Positions 8,945 to 19,813 of a DNA stretch of 64,000 nucleotides are shown here, piece after piece. Positions within the stretch are counted from its first letter, which is position 1, and each line of letters starts with the position of its first letter. Made by a program: the position numbers and the translations under genes. Under the pieces are notes generated by a model. That model was not told where the DNA came from and did not search any database. It saw only the letters and a program-made list of their open reading frames with translations. The stretch comes from DATLMR01 sp035634255 (GTDB taxonomy: Bacteria; Acidobacteriota; Blastocatellia; UBA7656): assembly GCA_035634255.1 (NCBI GenBank), contig DASQDI010000056.1, positions 1 through 64,000 on the forward strand, in the 5' to 3' direction.

Positions 8945-9451
8945 ATGATCTTCGACATAAAAACGTTCACTTTCCTGCACGTGGTGATAAGCCTGGTGGG
9001 CATAGGCTCGGGATTCGTCGTAATGTTCGGGCTGCTCTCGGGGAGGCGGCTCAACGGCTTGACGGCGATTTTTCTGGCGTCCACGGTGGCGACGAGCGTG
9101 ACCGGGTTCGGCTTCCCGGCTGATCGGTTGTTGCCGTCGCACATAGTCGGCTTCATATCGCTCGTGGTGCTGGCGGTCGCGATCCTCGCGCGCTACGCCC
9201 TCCGTCTCGCCGGCGCATGGCGCTGGGTATATGTGGTCAGCGCCGTGGCGTCGCTCTACCTCAACGTCTTCGTCGGGATCGTGCAGGCCTTCCAGAAGGT
9301 GCCCGCCCTGAAAGCGATGGCTCCGACGCAGTCCGAGCCGCCGTTTTTGCTCACGCAGCTTGCCGTCATGGGGCTTTTCGTCGCGCTTGCCATAGTATCG
9401 GCGGTCAGGTTTCGCGCCGAGCCCGTCCATGCGGGCGTGCGGGCGGCCTGA
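8945..9451 (+). CDS. Small integral membrane protein, function unknown
   Basis: 168 residues with GAAAGGA upstream of the ATG. Four hydrophobic spans are visible: about residues 9-30 (FLHVVISLVGIGSGFVVMF), 38-57 (GLTAIFLASTVATSVTGF), 66-85 (IVGFISLVVLAVAILARYAL) and 92-112 (WVYVVSAVASLYLNVFVGIV). A fifth lies near 136-155 (LLTQLAVMGLFVALAIVSAV). There is no domain I can name. It lies 100 bases after the esterase gene on the same strand and may be read from the same promoter. A visibly AT-richer, gene-poor stretch begins right after its stop. Confidence 0.75.
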   Translation: MIFDIKTFTFLHVVISLVGIGSGFVVMFGLLSGRRLNGLTAIFLASTVATSVTGFGFPADRLLPSHIVGFISLVVLAVAILARYALRLAGAWRWVYVVSAVASLYLNVFVGIVQAFQKVPALKAMAPTQSEPPFLLTQLAVMGLFVALAIVSAVRFRAEPVHAGVRAA

Positions 9452-10260
9452 CCGGTACACAAAGCTGTGCGCCCGCTCGAAATTAAAAGGTAAATATTTC
9501 CAGAAAAATCAGTAATAGTCCGTCTTTCCCTTTCAGTAATTTACCTGTTCTCTGCCGGTTGGTTTTGGATAGTGTTAGCCCAGAACGGTGGCCTGACTGT
9601 GGCCTGATTTTGGGATCGTTAACGAGCGTAGCACTAATCCTTAATGATCCAAGGACGTTGCGCCCGTGAAGGTTGGGATCGCTAACACTTGTTCTATTTG
9701 TAATCACGCAAAGAAAAATAATATTGAGAGAAATTTGCTCGCCGCCAACACCCCATTGCGCAACAGTTCAAGCTCAAGGATCAACCTCGATGGAAGGATC
9801 ACCAGACGCGGCTCACGGTCGACGACTGTGCCGCGATGATAAAAGACGTCTCAAGTGCGTTTCGGGTACGGGGGTATTACGATATTATTGCAATAACCTG
9901 TAGCCCCGGACCATATATATGAAATAGATGGAGTTGGTACTATAATCTCCCAGTACGAGCAAGTGTGCTAACCGATGTGTCTCGCAGATCGGAACGCGCA
10001 TAGGGACAGGTTAAACGGCGTTAATCTCTAATAATTAAATTGTTAAAGGGTTATTTATCAAGCTTCTGTTTGTACCGATCTGTTGGTTTCAGAGCTCGGG
10101 TAAATTCCTGAAATTGTATGAATGGGCCCCGATGCGAGCTGCCCTTACTTGGGCTCGGTAACCACGGGCCTGCCTAAGATTGTTCAAAATACGGTCGCTC
10201 GTGGTGAAGCTCAATTCCAGCTTCCCGAGACACTAAATAAACGACAAGGTGAAAGTATTG
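9452..10260. other. AT-rich gene-poor region before the secreted beta-helix gene
   Basis: About 800 bases with no supportable gene and clearly lower GC than the left flank. A 16-base sequence, AAGGTAAATATTTCCA (9487-9502), recurs exactly at 12859-12874 on the other side of the next gene. A consensus TATAAT (9941-9946) could be a -10 element, but no good -35 precedes it. Short open frames here have no recognisable similarity. Confidence 0.4.
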
Positions 10261-12747
<2,487 letters not shown>

Positions 12748-13103
12748 AGGATTCCGACGGACAGAATTGCCCAGGAATCCGAGCCGGTCCAGCAGGGAGG
12801 AAGCAAGTAACGTTAGAGGTAAGGCCTAACGGCAGAGACAGCGATCTTAACGAAGGTTAAGGTAAATATTTCCATCAAAATATGTATTTTTTACACGCGC
12901 GGGCGGCTCTGGAGAATGGCTCACGCGTGTAAAAGTCCTATAAGTTCGCTGAAATGCTGGACATTATCACCGTAACGAGTAACACAGGACGTGTGGCACT
13001 CGGGTTGCTCAAGGGATAGTGGGGCAAGAGATACGGGTGATGACAACATCACTTCCTGTTCTCAATTCTCGGTTACTGTGGTGAGGACGGTAACCGGAAA
13101 CAA
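12748..13103 (+). ncRNA. Hairpin-rich segment, candidate structured RNA
   Basis: No gene is visible, but stem-loops follow one another: GGATTCC/GGAATCC (12749-12780), GTTAG/CTAAC near 12812-12830, TTACACGCG (12891-12899) with CGCGTGTAA (12924-12932), GTGATG-ACAA-CATCAC (about 13037-13052) and CGGTTAC/GTAACCG (about 13069-13096). A strong terminator at 13104 closes the series. It could be a long 3' UTR of the beta-helix gene or an independent small RNA. I could not match it to a known riboswitch. Confidence 0.35.
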
Positions 13104-13142
13104 GGCGACGCAGTCATCCCACGCTGCGTCGCCTATTTTTTT
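13104..13142 (+). terminator. Strong Rho-independent terminator
   Basis: GGCGACGCAG (13104-13113) pairs perfectly with CTGCGTCGCC (13124-13133) around a 10-base loop, and TATTTTTTT follows. It ends whatever is transcribed from 10.2-13.1 kb and insulates the M3 peptidase promoter. Confidence 0.9.
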
Positions 13143-13253
13143 GCTCCTGACAAATTGCTGCTTCGGATGCGTTCCATCCGCGGGCTCTCGTTCGACCGCT
13201 TTCCCGAATTCTGTGTTACTTTCAAATTTTACGTCCTTATAGGTGAGACCAGC

Positions 13254-13282
13254 TTGACACCTCCCCGCCACATCGATATTTT
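13254..13282 (+). promoter_or_regulatory. Sigma-70-type promoter of the M3 peptidase gene
   Basis: TTGACA (13254-13259), a 17-base spacer and TATTTT (13277-13282) lie 26 bases before the ATG at 13309. GAGG at 13300-13303 serves as ribosome binding site. Confidence 0.75.
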
Positions 13283-13308
13283 CAATTTTTCAATATTTCG
13301 AGGTTTCA

Positions 13309-14796
13309 ATGCTTGACGAATACACAAGCGAATTTATCGAGTTCAACACGGGGCAGATGAGCGAGTACTATCTCTACCTATCCGGGCAGAAGGCTGACCT
13401 GGAGCTCGCGCCTATATACGACCGTTACGGGGACCTCTTCAGCCGCGACGCCATCGCGGGGCTGAGGCAGAGGCTCGACGCCTGCCCCGAGCACTTCGAG
13501 ACCGAGCGCGCGGCCCACAAGCGCCTGTTGAACTTCGCGATAGACCATTATCTCGAAAATTCGGTCAAAGAGTTGACCGAAGAGGTCAGCCAGTACGAGG
13601 CGACGGCCAGCCTCGACTGGAAGGGCCAGCGGTTGACCTTTCAGGACACGACCGTCGCCATCAGGACCGAGACGGACCGCGACCTGCGGCGCGAGATTCA
13701 TAAGAAGAGGGCCGCGATTATCGAAGCTTCGAACGACCTGCGGACTGAACGCTTCTCCAAACTTTACGGCGCCGCGCGCGCCTTGGGGTTCCCCAGCTAC
13801 ACCTCGCTCTATGAAGACATGCGGCAGCTCAACTACTCCGAGATCGCGCGCGAGTCCGAATCATTCCTGGCCCGCACCGAGGCGAGTTACATGAGCGCCC
13901 TCAACGACGCCCTCAAGCGGGACATGGGGTTGAGCATCGAGGAGGCGGAGCGCTCGGACGCGCACCACTTCCTGCACCTTTCGGCTTACGACGACCGGTT
14001 CCCGGCCGACCTCCTGCTCCGGGTCTACTCGGACACGATGGCGGGGCTCGGCATCTGCGTGGAGTCGCAGAAGAACATCTTCATAGACAGCGAGCCGCGC
14101 CCGCGCAAGAGCGCGAGGGCCTTCTGCACCCCGATCACCGTGCCTGACGACATCCGTCTGGTGATCCGGCTTTCTGGGGGGCACTCGGATTATGGGGCCC
14201 TGTTTCATGAAGCGGGCCATGCGCAGCACTACGCATGGGTCTCCCCGTCCCTGCGGCCGGAGTTCAGATACAGCGGGGATTACGCGCTCACCGAAACGTA
14301 CGCCTTCCTGTTCGACCACCTCCTCGCGGAGCCCGCCTGGCTAGCCGGCATGCTGAGGTTCCGCGACAACCGGGACTTCATCCGCTCGGCCATACTCACA
14401 AGGCTGGTGACCATTCGCAGGTACGCGGCCAAGGTCATATACGAGAACGACCTTCATTCGAGCGAAGACCTCGCGAGCGCCGCAGGCCTCTACTCCCGGC
14501 TCCAGACGGACGCGACCAAATTCAGGACCGACGGCACCGACTTCCTCTTCGATGTCGACGAAGGGTTCTACGCGGCCAATTACCTGCGCGCGTGGGCATT
14601 CGAAGTCGCCCTGCGCGAGCACCTGAAAATCCGCTTCGGGGAGCAGTGGTGGACCTCAAGGCACGCGGGCAATTTCCTGAGGGAGATATGGGAGACGGGC
14701 GACCGCTACAACGCGCAGGAGATGGCCGCGCAGATAGGCATCGGCCCGATCACCACGGACCTGCTCGTCGAAGAGTTCAACGAGAAATTGAAATAG
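13309..14796 (+). CDS. M3-family zinc oligopeptidase-like protein
   Basis: 495 residues, no signal peptide, own promoter and terminator-insulated upstream side. The zinc motif H300-EAG-H304 lies in LFHEAGHAQHYAW, and the third ligand is probably E329 in ALTETYAFLFDHL, 25 residues later, the M3 spacing. The flanking helical sequence (RVYSDTMAGLGI, FRYSGDYALTET, NYLRAWAFEVALREHL, FGEQWW) fits the thimet oligopeptidase/oligoendopeptidase F fold. It is shorter than typical PepF (about 600 residues), mainly through a reduced N-terminal lid. Expected to trim short peptides in the cytoplasm. Followed by aroB after 125 bases. Confidence 0.9.
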   Translation: MLDEYTSEFIEFNTGQMSEYYLYLSGQKADLELAPIYDRYGDLFSRDAIAGLRQRLDACPEHFETERAAHKRLLNFAIDHYLENSVKELTEEVSQYEATASLDWKGQRLTFQDTTVAIRTETDRDLRREIHKKRAAIIEASNDLRTERFSKLYGAARALGFPSYTSLYEDMRQLNYSEIARESESFLARTEASYMSALNDALKRDMGLSIEEAERSDAHHFLHLSAYDDRFPADLLLRVYSDTMAGLGICVESQKNIFIDSEPRPRKSARAFCTPITVPDDIRLVIRLSGGHSDYGALFHEAGHAQHYAWVSPSLRPEFRYSGDYALTETYAFLFDHLLAEPAWLAGMLRFRDNRDFIRSAILTRLVTIRRYAAKVIYENDLHSSEDLASAAGLYSRLQTDATKFRTDGTDFLFDVDEGFYAANYLRAWAFEVALREHLKIRFGEQWWTSRHAGNFLREIWETGDRYNAQEMAAQIGIGPITTDLLVEEFNEKLK

Positions 14797-14921
14797 GGGA
14801 GCCGGAATAATGGTCAGGCACGCACCAGAGCCCGCGCCGGCATTCACCATGAGAAATTCTCTTTATAGAATCCCGTCGACTAGCCCGTCAAAGCCGGCCG
14901 GACCACCGCCCGCTGCCAGTT

Positions 14922-16013
14922 ATGAAATCCATACGCGTTAAACTCCATAGCCGCGGCTATGACATCAAGGTCGGGTCGGGCCTGCTCGATCAGGCGGGCG
15001 ACCTGGCGCGCGCGGCCTCGGGAGAGAATGCGCGGCAGGCAATCGTCATCACCAACCCCACGGTCGCGACTCTGTACGGCCCGCGCGTCGTCCGGTCCCT
15101 GAAGCGCGCGGGGTTCAGGGTCCGGCAGGTACTCGCGGGCGATGGCGAGCGGTACAAGAGCCTCCGCACCGCTCAGTCGATCTATACCTTCCTGATCGAA
15201 AACCGGGTGGAGCGGAACGACCTGATAATCGCGCTCGGCGGGGGGGTCGTAGGCGACCTGGGCGGGTTCGTCGCGGCGACCTACCTGAGGGGCTTGCGAC
15301 TCGTCCACCTGCCCACCACTCTGCTCGCCCAGATCGACAGCTCGGTCGGGGGCAAGACGGCCGTAAATCACGCCCTCGGGAAGAACCTGATCGGGGTCTT
15401 TCACCAACCCATTCTAGTCGTGACCGACCCGGACACCCTCGGCTCCCTCCCGCCGCGCGAATTTCAGGCGGGGCTTTACGAGGCCATAAAATATGGGGTC
15501 ATGCAGGACAGGCCTCTGTTCAACCGCATAGACCGGGAGCTCGAGCGCCTGAAGGACCTGGACGAGGGCGCGCTTTCGCGCCTCATCGCCCGCTGCTGCC
15601 AGATCAAAGCCGACGTGGTCGCGCGCGACGAGCGCGAAGGCGACCTGCGCAGGATACTGAACTTCGGCCACACGGTCGGCCACGCGCTTGAGGCGGTCAC
15701 GCACTACCGCCGCTTCTTCCACGGGGAGGCCGTCGGGCACGGGATGCGCGCCGCCTCGCTCATCGCCGAGCGCCTCGGCATGCTGGACTCGGGCGAGCGC
15801 GAGGCGATAGATCGGGCCATCGCGCGGCTCGGGCCTCTGCCGAGCGCAAATAATCTTGCGCTCGGTGGTATAATCTCAGCGATGTATCGCGACAAGAAGG
15901 CTGACGCGGGTCGCATCACCTTCGTGCTGCCGGTCGAGATCGGCCGCGTCGTGATCAGGTCGGACGTGCCCCCTCGCATAATCAGATCTGCCCTCAGGGA
16001 TTCTCTCTCGTAG
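14922..16013 (+). CDS. aroB: 3-dehydroquinate synthase
   Basis: 363 residues, the normal length. It converts DAHP to 3-dehydroquinate in the shikimate pathway using NAD and a divalent metal. Conserved parts: GDGERYKS, the NAD-binding ALGGGVVGDLGGFVAATYLRG, the PTTLLAQIDSSVGGK loop, and the metal ligands in YEAIKYGVM (Glu), NFGHTVGHALE (His) and FHGEAVGHGM (His). No other aro gene is adjacent. It stands between an oligopeptidase gene and a small DUF4845-like membrane protein, so it is probably a stand-alone unit of this pathway. Confidence 0.97.
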   Translation: MKSIRVKLHSRGYDIKVGSGLLDQAGDLARAASGENARQAIVITNPTVATLYGPRVVRSLKRAGFRVRQVLAGDGERYKSLRTAQSIYTFLIENRVERNDLIIALGGGVVGDLGGFVAATYLRGLRLVHLPTTLLAQIDSSVGGKTAVNHALGKNLIGVFHQPILVVTDPDTLGSLPPREFQAGLYEAIKYGVMQDRPLFNRIDRELERLKDLDEGALSRLIARCCQIKADVVARDEREGDLRRILNFGHTVGHALEAVTHYRRFFHGEAVGHGMRAASLIAERLGMLDSGEREAIDRAIARLGPLPSANNLALGGIISAMYRDKKADAGRITFVLPVEIGRVVIRSDVPPRIIRSALRDSLS

Positions 16014-16103
16014 CAGAACCTTCAGCCCAATCAAACCGGCCCTCTTCGGTGCGCTGTTTTTCGAAGAGCTACGAGACCACTACATAGATTTTGGAGAAGA
16101 GCC

Positions 16104-16502
16104 ATGAGAGATGATGCCTTAAGACATCAGCGCGCGAACGAGCGCGGATCGGTAAGTTTCGGGACCCTCCTGGGCCTGCTCGCCATCGCCTCCCTCATAT
16201 TCGTCGTGGTCAAAGTGTTCCCGGTCTACACGGAAGAGCGGCGCGTCAAATACGACGTTGAGGAGCTGGCGAATAAGTCCGCCGTCAGGGACACCAAGAA
16301 CGAAGAGATCCAGAAGAAGATAGAAGGGATCGTGGCGGACAACGACCTGCCCAGGGGGAGCATAAATCTCGTCTCACAGGACAGGAGCGCGCAGGGCGGC
16401 AAGGGCGTGCAGATAGAAGTGAACTACAGCCGGACCATAGACCTGCTCGTGACCAGTTACGTCTGGAAAGTGAACTACAAGTCGCTCGGCAAGGCCCTGT
16501 AA
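16104..16502 (+). CDS. DUF4845-like single-span membrane protein
   Basis: 132 residues with GGAGAAG upstream. After a short charged N-terminus comes one membrane helix (VSFGTLLGLLAIASLIFVVVKVF) followed by PVYTEERRVKYDVEELAN, the layout of DUF4845 proteins, which look pilin-like at the N-terminus. The rest is a small soluble domain with a periplasmic-looking composition (GSINLVSQD, IEVNYSRTIDLLV). Function unknown. It sits between aroB and the M16-like gene in the same direction, and the next gene starts 85 bases later. Confidence 0.75.
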   Translation: MRDDALRHQRANERGSVSFGTLLGLLAIASLIFVVVKVFPVYTEERRVKYDVEELANKSAVRDTKNEEIQKKIEGIVADNDLPRGSINLVSQDRSAQGGKGVQIEVNYSRTIDLLVTSYVWKVNYKSLGKAL

Positions 16503-16586
16503 ATCGCCGGGGAGCGCTTCGCAACGTTGACTCCTGTTCGAGCGGACCTCTATGATTTTTGCCAGAGGTCTACAAGGAGCAACACT

Positions 16587-19500
16587 GTGAAACGATCCAA
16601 AGCATCATCCTACGCCGTCCTCATCGCTTTAATATTTGCGGCCCTGCCCGGCCCGGCATGGTCACAGAGCGGGCGGGGCCGCCCGCGGGTTCCCAACAGA
16701 GAGTCCGCGGGGCCTCCGCCTCCGCCTGTAACGGTCCCCGCGTCGGCCGCCGTGGCGAAGCAGGAACAATCGGGCAACACGTCGAGATTCCTCTTACGCA
16801 ATGGCATCACCGTCCTGATAAGCGAACAGCACGTCGCCCCGATAGTGGCCGTGGCGGCCACTTTCAAGGCGGGCCGCGCCGACGAGCCGCCTTCGGCTCG
16901 GGGGGTCAGCCGCCTGCTCGCGAACGGCATCATTCACGGCGCGGGCAGGGAGAATGGCCGACCCACGGCCGACATCCGAGCGCTCGGCGGCCAGCTTACG
17001 GCCGATGTCTCTTACTACAACACCTCTTTCAACATCCTGGTCTCGCCGGAAAAACTCCCCGACGCGCTGGCGGCTCAGTCCGCGATGCTCAAAAGCCCGG
17101 CGCTCTCGGATGAAGTATTGCGCGCCGTAGCTTCCGTCGATTACGAAGGCGGGGAAGCGATGGGGCCCCGCCCCTCATCCCGCCCGTGGGATCTCCACGA
17201 CGACCCGTCGGCAATGGCGATGGCGGGGCTCTACAGGACCATCGCGCCCGCCGCAAGCGTTACGGCGGTCGAAGCGGAAGGGGACGGCGGGCCCTCGCGT
17301 CCGACGACTCGCGAACAGGCTTTGCAATTTTACGGCTCCCATTACCGGCCCGAAAACCTGATCATATCCGTCGCCGGAGACGTTCCGACGTTCAACACCC
17401 TCCTGAAAATCCAGCAGCTTTACGCCGACTACGGGAAGGGCGGGACGGGCGTCGAAGAGGCGGGCCCGCAGGGGCGGAAGCAGGGCGCAAGAAGCGCCAG
17501 CCCTTCGAAGACGAGCCGCCCGGCTGCCCCGGCGCAGAAAGCCGGGACCGACGCGGCCGGACCAGAAGGCGGCAAGCCCGCGACGGCGGCCCCGGCCGTA
17601 GCTCCGGCGGCAGGCGCGCCATCAAACGCCTCGGAACAGAACCCGCCAGCCAGCCCTCAACCGCCGGGCCTCCGCTATGGCGCGGAGCGCGCAGACATCG
17701 GCCAGTCCGTGGTGACCGTCGGCTGCCGAGTCTCCGGCCCGAATCCCAAAGAGTCGGCGGCCCTCGAAGTGCTCGCGGCCATCCTCGCGGAGGGGCGCAG
17801 CTCGCGGCTGAACCGCCCGGCGCTCGACGGCCAGCCGTCACAGTTCCGCGCCGAGTCGGATTACCTGGCTTCACACGACGAGGGGCTGCTGACAGTCCGG
17901 ATGTGGATGCCCCCGAACGCGATTGATAAAGCGGAGTCGGACCTCTTCCGCGAACTGGACCGCCTGCGGCGCGAGCTTGTGACCGAGGCGGAACTGGCGC
18001 GGGCCCATTCGCTGGTCGAAAAAAATGCGGTCGATGATCTGGGGACTTATCAGGGGCGCGCCCGCGCGCTCGCCCACGCTGAAGCGGCGGGCGTCGGGTT
18101 CAAGGCCGCTCTCGATTACCGGACCCGGATACGGACGGTGAGCGCGCAGGACGTTCAGAAAACCGCGGCCAAGTACCTCGTGCCGGCCAACATCGCCGTT
18201 TTCGAATACGAGTCCACCTTCGCCCCTCAGCGCACATTCGACTCAACCAGCTTTGCTAAAGCAGTGCTCGCGTGGGCCCCCGCGTTCGGGCGGAACGTGG
18301 AGGCCAACGACCTCAGCGAAGCGACGCCCGAAACCGCGACGCCTCTGGTCAGGCAGGGCGAGGAGCGCTCGCCCGAGGAGATGGCCGCGTCCGAATCCGT
18401 GGAGCCTCTGGCTATCAAGGATTTTTCGACCCTCAACGGGCCGAGGGCCTACGTGCGCGAAGATCACTCGCAGCCGAAAGTGACGGCCTCAATCCTCTTT
18501 CAGGTCGGACGTTTGGGGGAAGATGAAGCCACAAGCGGGCTGACCGAGTTGATGGTGCAGTCGATGCTTTATGGCACGGAGCGCCGCACCGCCTTGCAGG
18601 TCGCCCACGAGGTCGAGCAGCTCGGCGGGGAGATTCAGCCCGTGTCGGACCCGGACTTTTTCGGCTTCACCCTGAGCGTGCTTTCGCGGAATGCCGACGC
18701 CGCGCTCAAGATCGTCCGCGACATCATCGAGACGCCGGCTTTCAGAGACGAAGACGTGAACCGCGCCCGCGCCGTGCAGATGGGCCGAATCCGGGAATCG
18801 CGCGACTCGGGCCTCGCCCGCTCGCACGACCTGCTGTTCGAAGGCTTGTTCGCGGGCCATCCTTACGCGCTCCCCTCGCGCGGGCGCGAAGAAGCTGTGG
18901 CGAAGATCAATGGGGAGCAACTGCGGGCGTGGCACGAGAAGGTGGTCAAGCGCCAGTTCCCGCTCGTCGTGCTCGTCGGCGACACTCAGGGCTCGGCGCT
19001 CGTGTCTAGCGTAGTGGCCGAGGGGTTCAGGAGGCGCGAGCTGGATCAAAAGTTCGCGGCCAAGGTTCCGGCCCCGAAACCTTCGGCGGAGAAGCTTGAG
19101 CAGAGGAACCGGAAGCTGTCGGCCCTTTCGCTCGGCTTCGCGGGCCCGAAAGCCGGCAGCCCGGACATCGACGTTATCAAATTGATCGGAGCGGCCCTCA
19201 ACGATTCCGGCGGGCGCCTGATGGCGGAACTGCGGGACAGGCAGGCCCTCGTCTTCGCCGCCGGCCTCGACCACGAAGCCCTGCTCACGGGCGGGGCGAT
19301 CTACCTTCAGCTTCTCGCGCCGGCGGAGAATGAGGCGCGTGCGCGCGCGTCAGCGCTTTCGGAGTTGGACCGGCTGGCCCGCGCGGGGTTGTCGGCGGAG
19401 GAGATACAGAACGCGGTGGAAGCCGCGGAGGTGGCGGAGCCCGCGCGCCTGCAACACCAGGGAACGCGCGCTCTGGAATACGCTCAGGTGATCTTCAGCC

Positions 19501-19640
19501 AGAAGCAGCCGTCCGACGTCGATTCGTTTATTGAGCGCCTGTCGAAGCTCACGGCCGCCGACGTTAAGCGCGTCGCCTCTCTGTACTTCAAGCCGTCCGC
19601 CGCTTCCTCGGGCGTCGTTCGCGGCGCTCAGAGAAGGTGA
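16587..19640 (+). CDS. Tandem M16 (insulinase-type) peptidase homologue lacking both zinc motifs
   Basis: The start is the GTG at 16587 with AAGGAG seven bases upstream (1017 residues); an ATG 60 bases earlier lacks a binding site. Signal peptide MKRSKASSYAVLIALIFAALPGPAWSQ, so periplasmic. Two M16A/M16C modules are visible (about 55-560 and 615-1010), split by an Ala/Pro-rich linker inserted near 295-375. In active M16 enzymes HxxEH follows the G-rich strand. Here the first module has ARGVSRLLANGI and the second SGLTELMVQSML at that place, and no HxxEH occurs anywhere. Such modules act as non-catalytic partners of an active subunit elsewhere, but no active M16 gene is adjacent. Confidence 0.85.
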   Translation: MKRSKASSYAVLIALIFAALPGPAWSQSGRGRPRVPNRESAGPPPPPVTVPASAAVAKQEQSGNTSRFLLRNGITVLISEQHVAPIVAVAATFKAGRADEPPSARGVSRLLANGIIHGAGRENGRPTADIRALGGQLTADVSYYNTSFNILVSPEKLPDALAAQSAMLKSPALSDEVLRAVASVDYEGGEAMGPRPSSRPWDLHDDPSAMAMAGLYRTIAPAASVTAVEAEGDGGPSRPTTREQALQFYGSHYRPENLIISVAGDVPTFNTLLKIQQLYADYGKGGTGVEEAGPQGRKQGARSASPSKTSRPAAPAQKAGTDAAGPEGGKPATAAPAVAPAAGAPSNASEQNPPASPQPPGLRYGAERADIGQSVVTVGCRVSGPNPKESAALEVLAAILAEGRSSRLNRPALDGQPSQFRAESDYLASHDEGLLTVRMWMPPNAIDKAESDLFRELDRLRRELVTEAELARAHSLVEKNAVDDLGTYQGRARALAHAEAAGVGFKAALDYRTRIRTVSAQDVQKTAAKYLVPANIAVFEYESTFAPQRTFDSTSFAKAVLAWAPAFGRNVEANDLSEATPETATPLVRQGEERSPEEMAASESVEPLAIKDFSTLNGPRAYVREDHSQPKVTASILFQVGRLGEDEATSGLTELMVQSMLYGTERRTALQVAHEVEQLGGEIQPVSDPDFFGFTLSVLSRNADAALKIVRDIIETPAFRDEDVNRARAVQMGRIRESRDSGLARSHDLLFEGLFAGHPYALPSRGREEAVAKINGEQLRAWHEKVVKRQFPLVVLVGDTQGSALVSSVVAEGFRRRELDQKFAAKVPAPKPSAEKLEQRNRKLSALSLGFAGPKAGSPDIDVIKLIGAALNDSGGRLMAELRDRQALVFAAGLDHEALLTGGAIYLQLLAPAENEARARASALSELDRLARAGLSAEEIQNAVEAAEVAEPARLQHQGTRALEYAQVIFSQKQPSDVDSFIERLSKLTAADVKRVASLYFKPSAASSGVVRGAQRR

Positions 19641-19752
19641 CGGGCAGTGAATCTCGAATAGGGATTCTCGAATGAAGATGGTCGGGCGGGCGTAATCGAT
19701 TCGAAGGCCATTCCACGGGCCATAATAAATCCCACACGTTTAAGTCAGCACT

Positions 19753-19785
19753 AAAAAAGCGGGGCGACCCGAAGATCGCCCCGCT
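19753..19785 (-). terminator. Rho-independent terminator of the OmpA/PKD gene
   Basis: On the minus strand a perfect 10-bp stem (19785-19776 with 19767-19758; GCGGGGCGA-type arms) is followed by TTTTTT (19758-19753). It lies 28 bases after the stop of the minus-strand OmpA gene. Confidence 0.9.
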
Positions 19786-19813
19786 CGTCCGGCCTGAACC
19801 TGTCGGCTCAGGG

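Noticed and set aside
12783..12810. Similarity of GGTCC...GGGAGGAAGCA to the SRP RNA core
   Set aside because: The conserved GGUCAGGUCCGGAAGG order and the paired arms of SRP RNA are not present.
18489..19274. 261-codon minus-strand frame
   Set aside because: Shadow of the M16-like gene; codon usage and composition are not protein-like.
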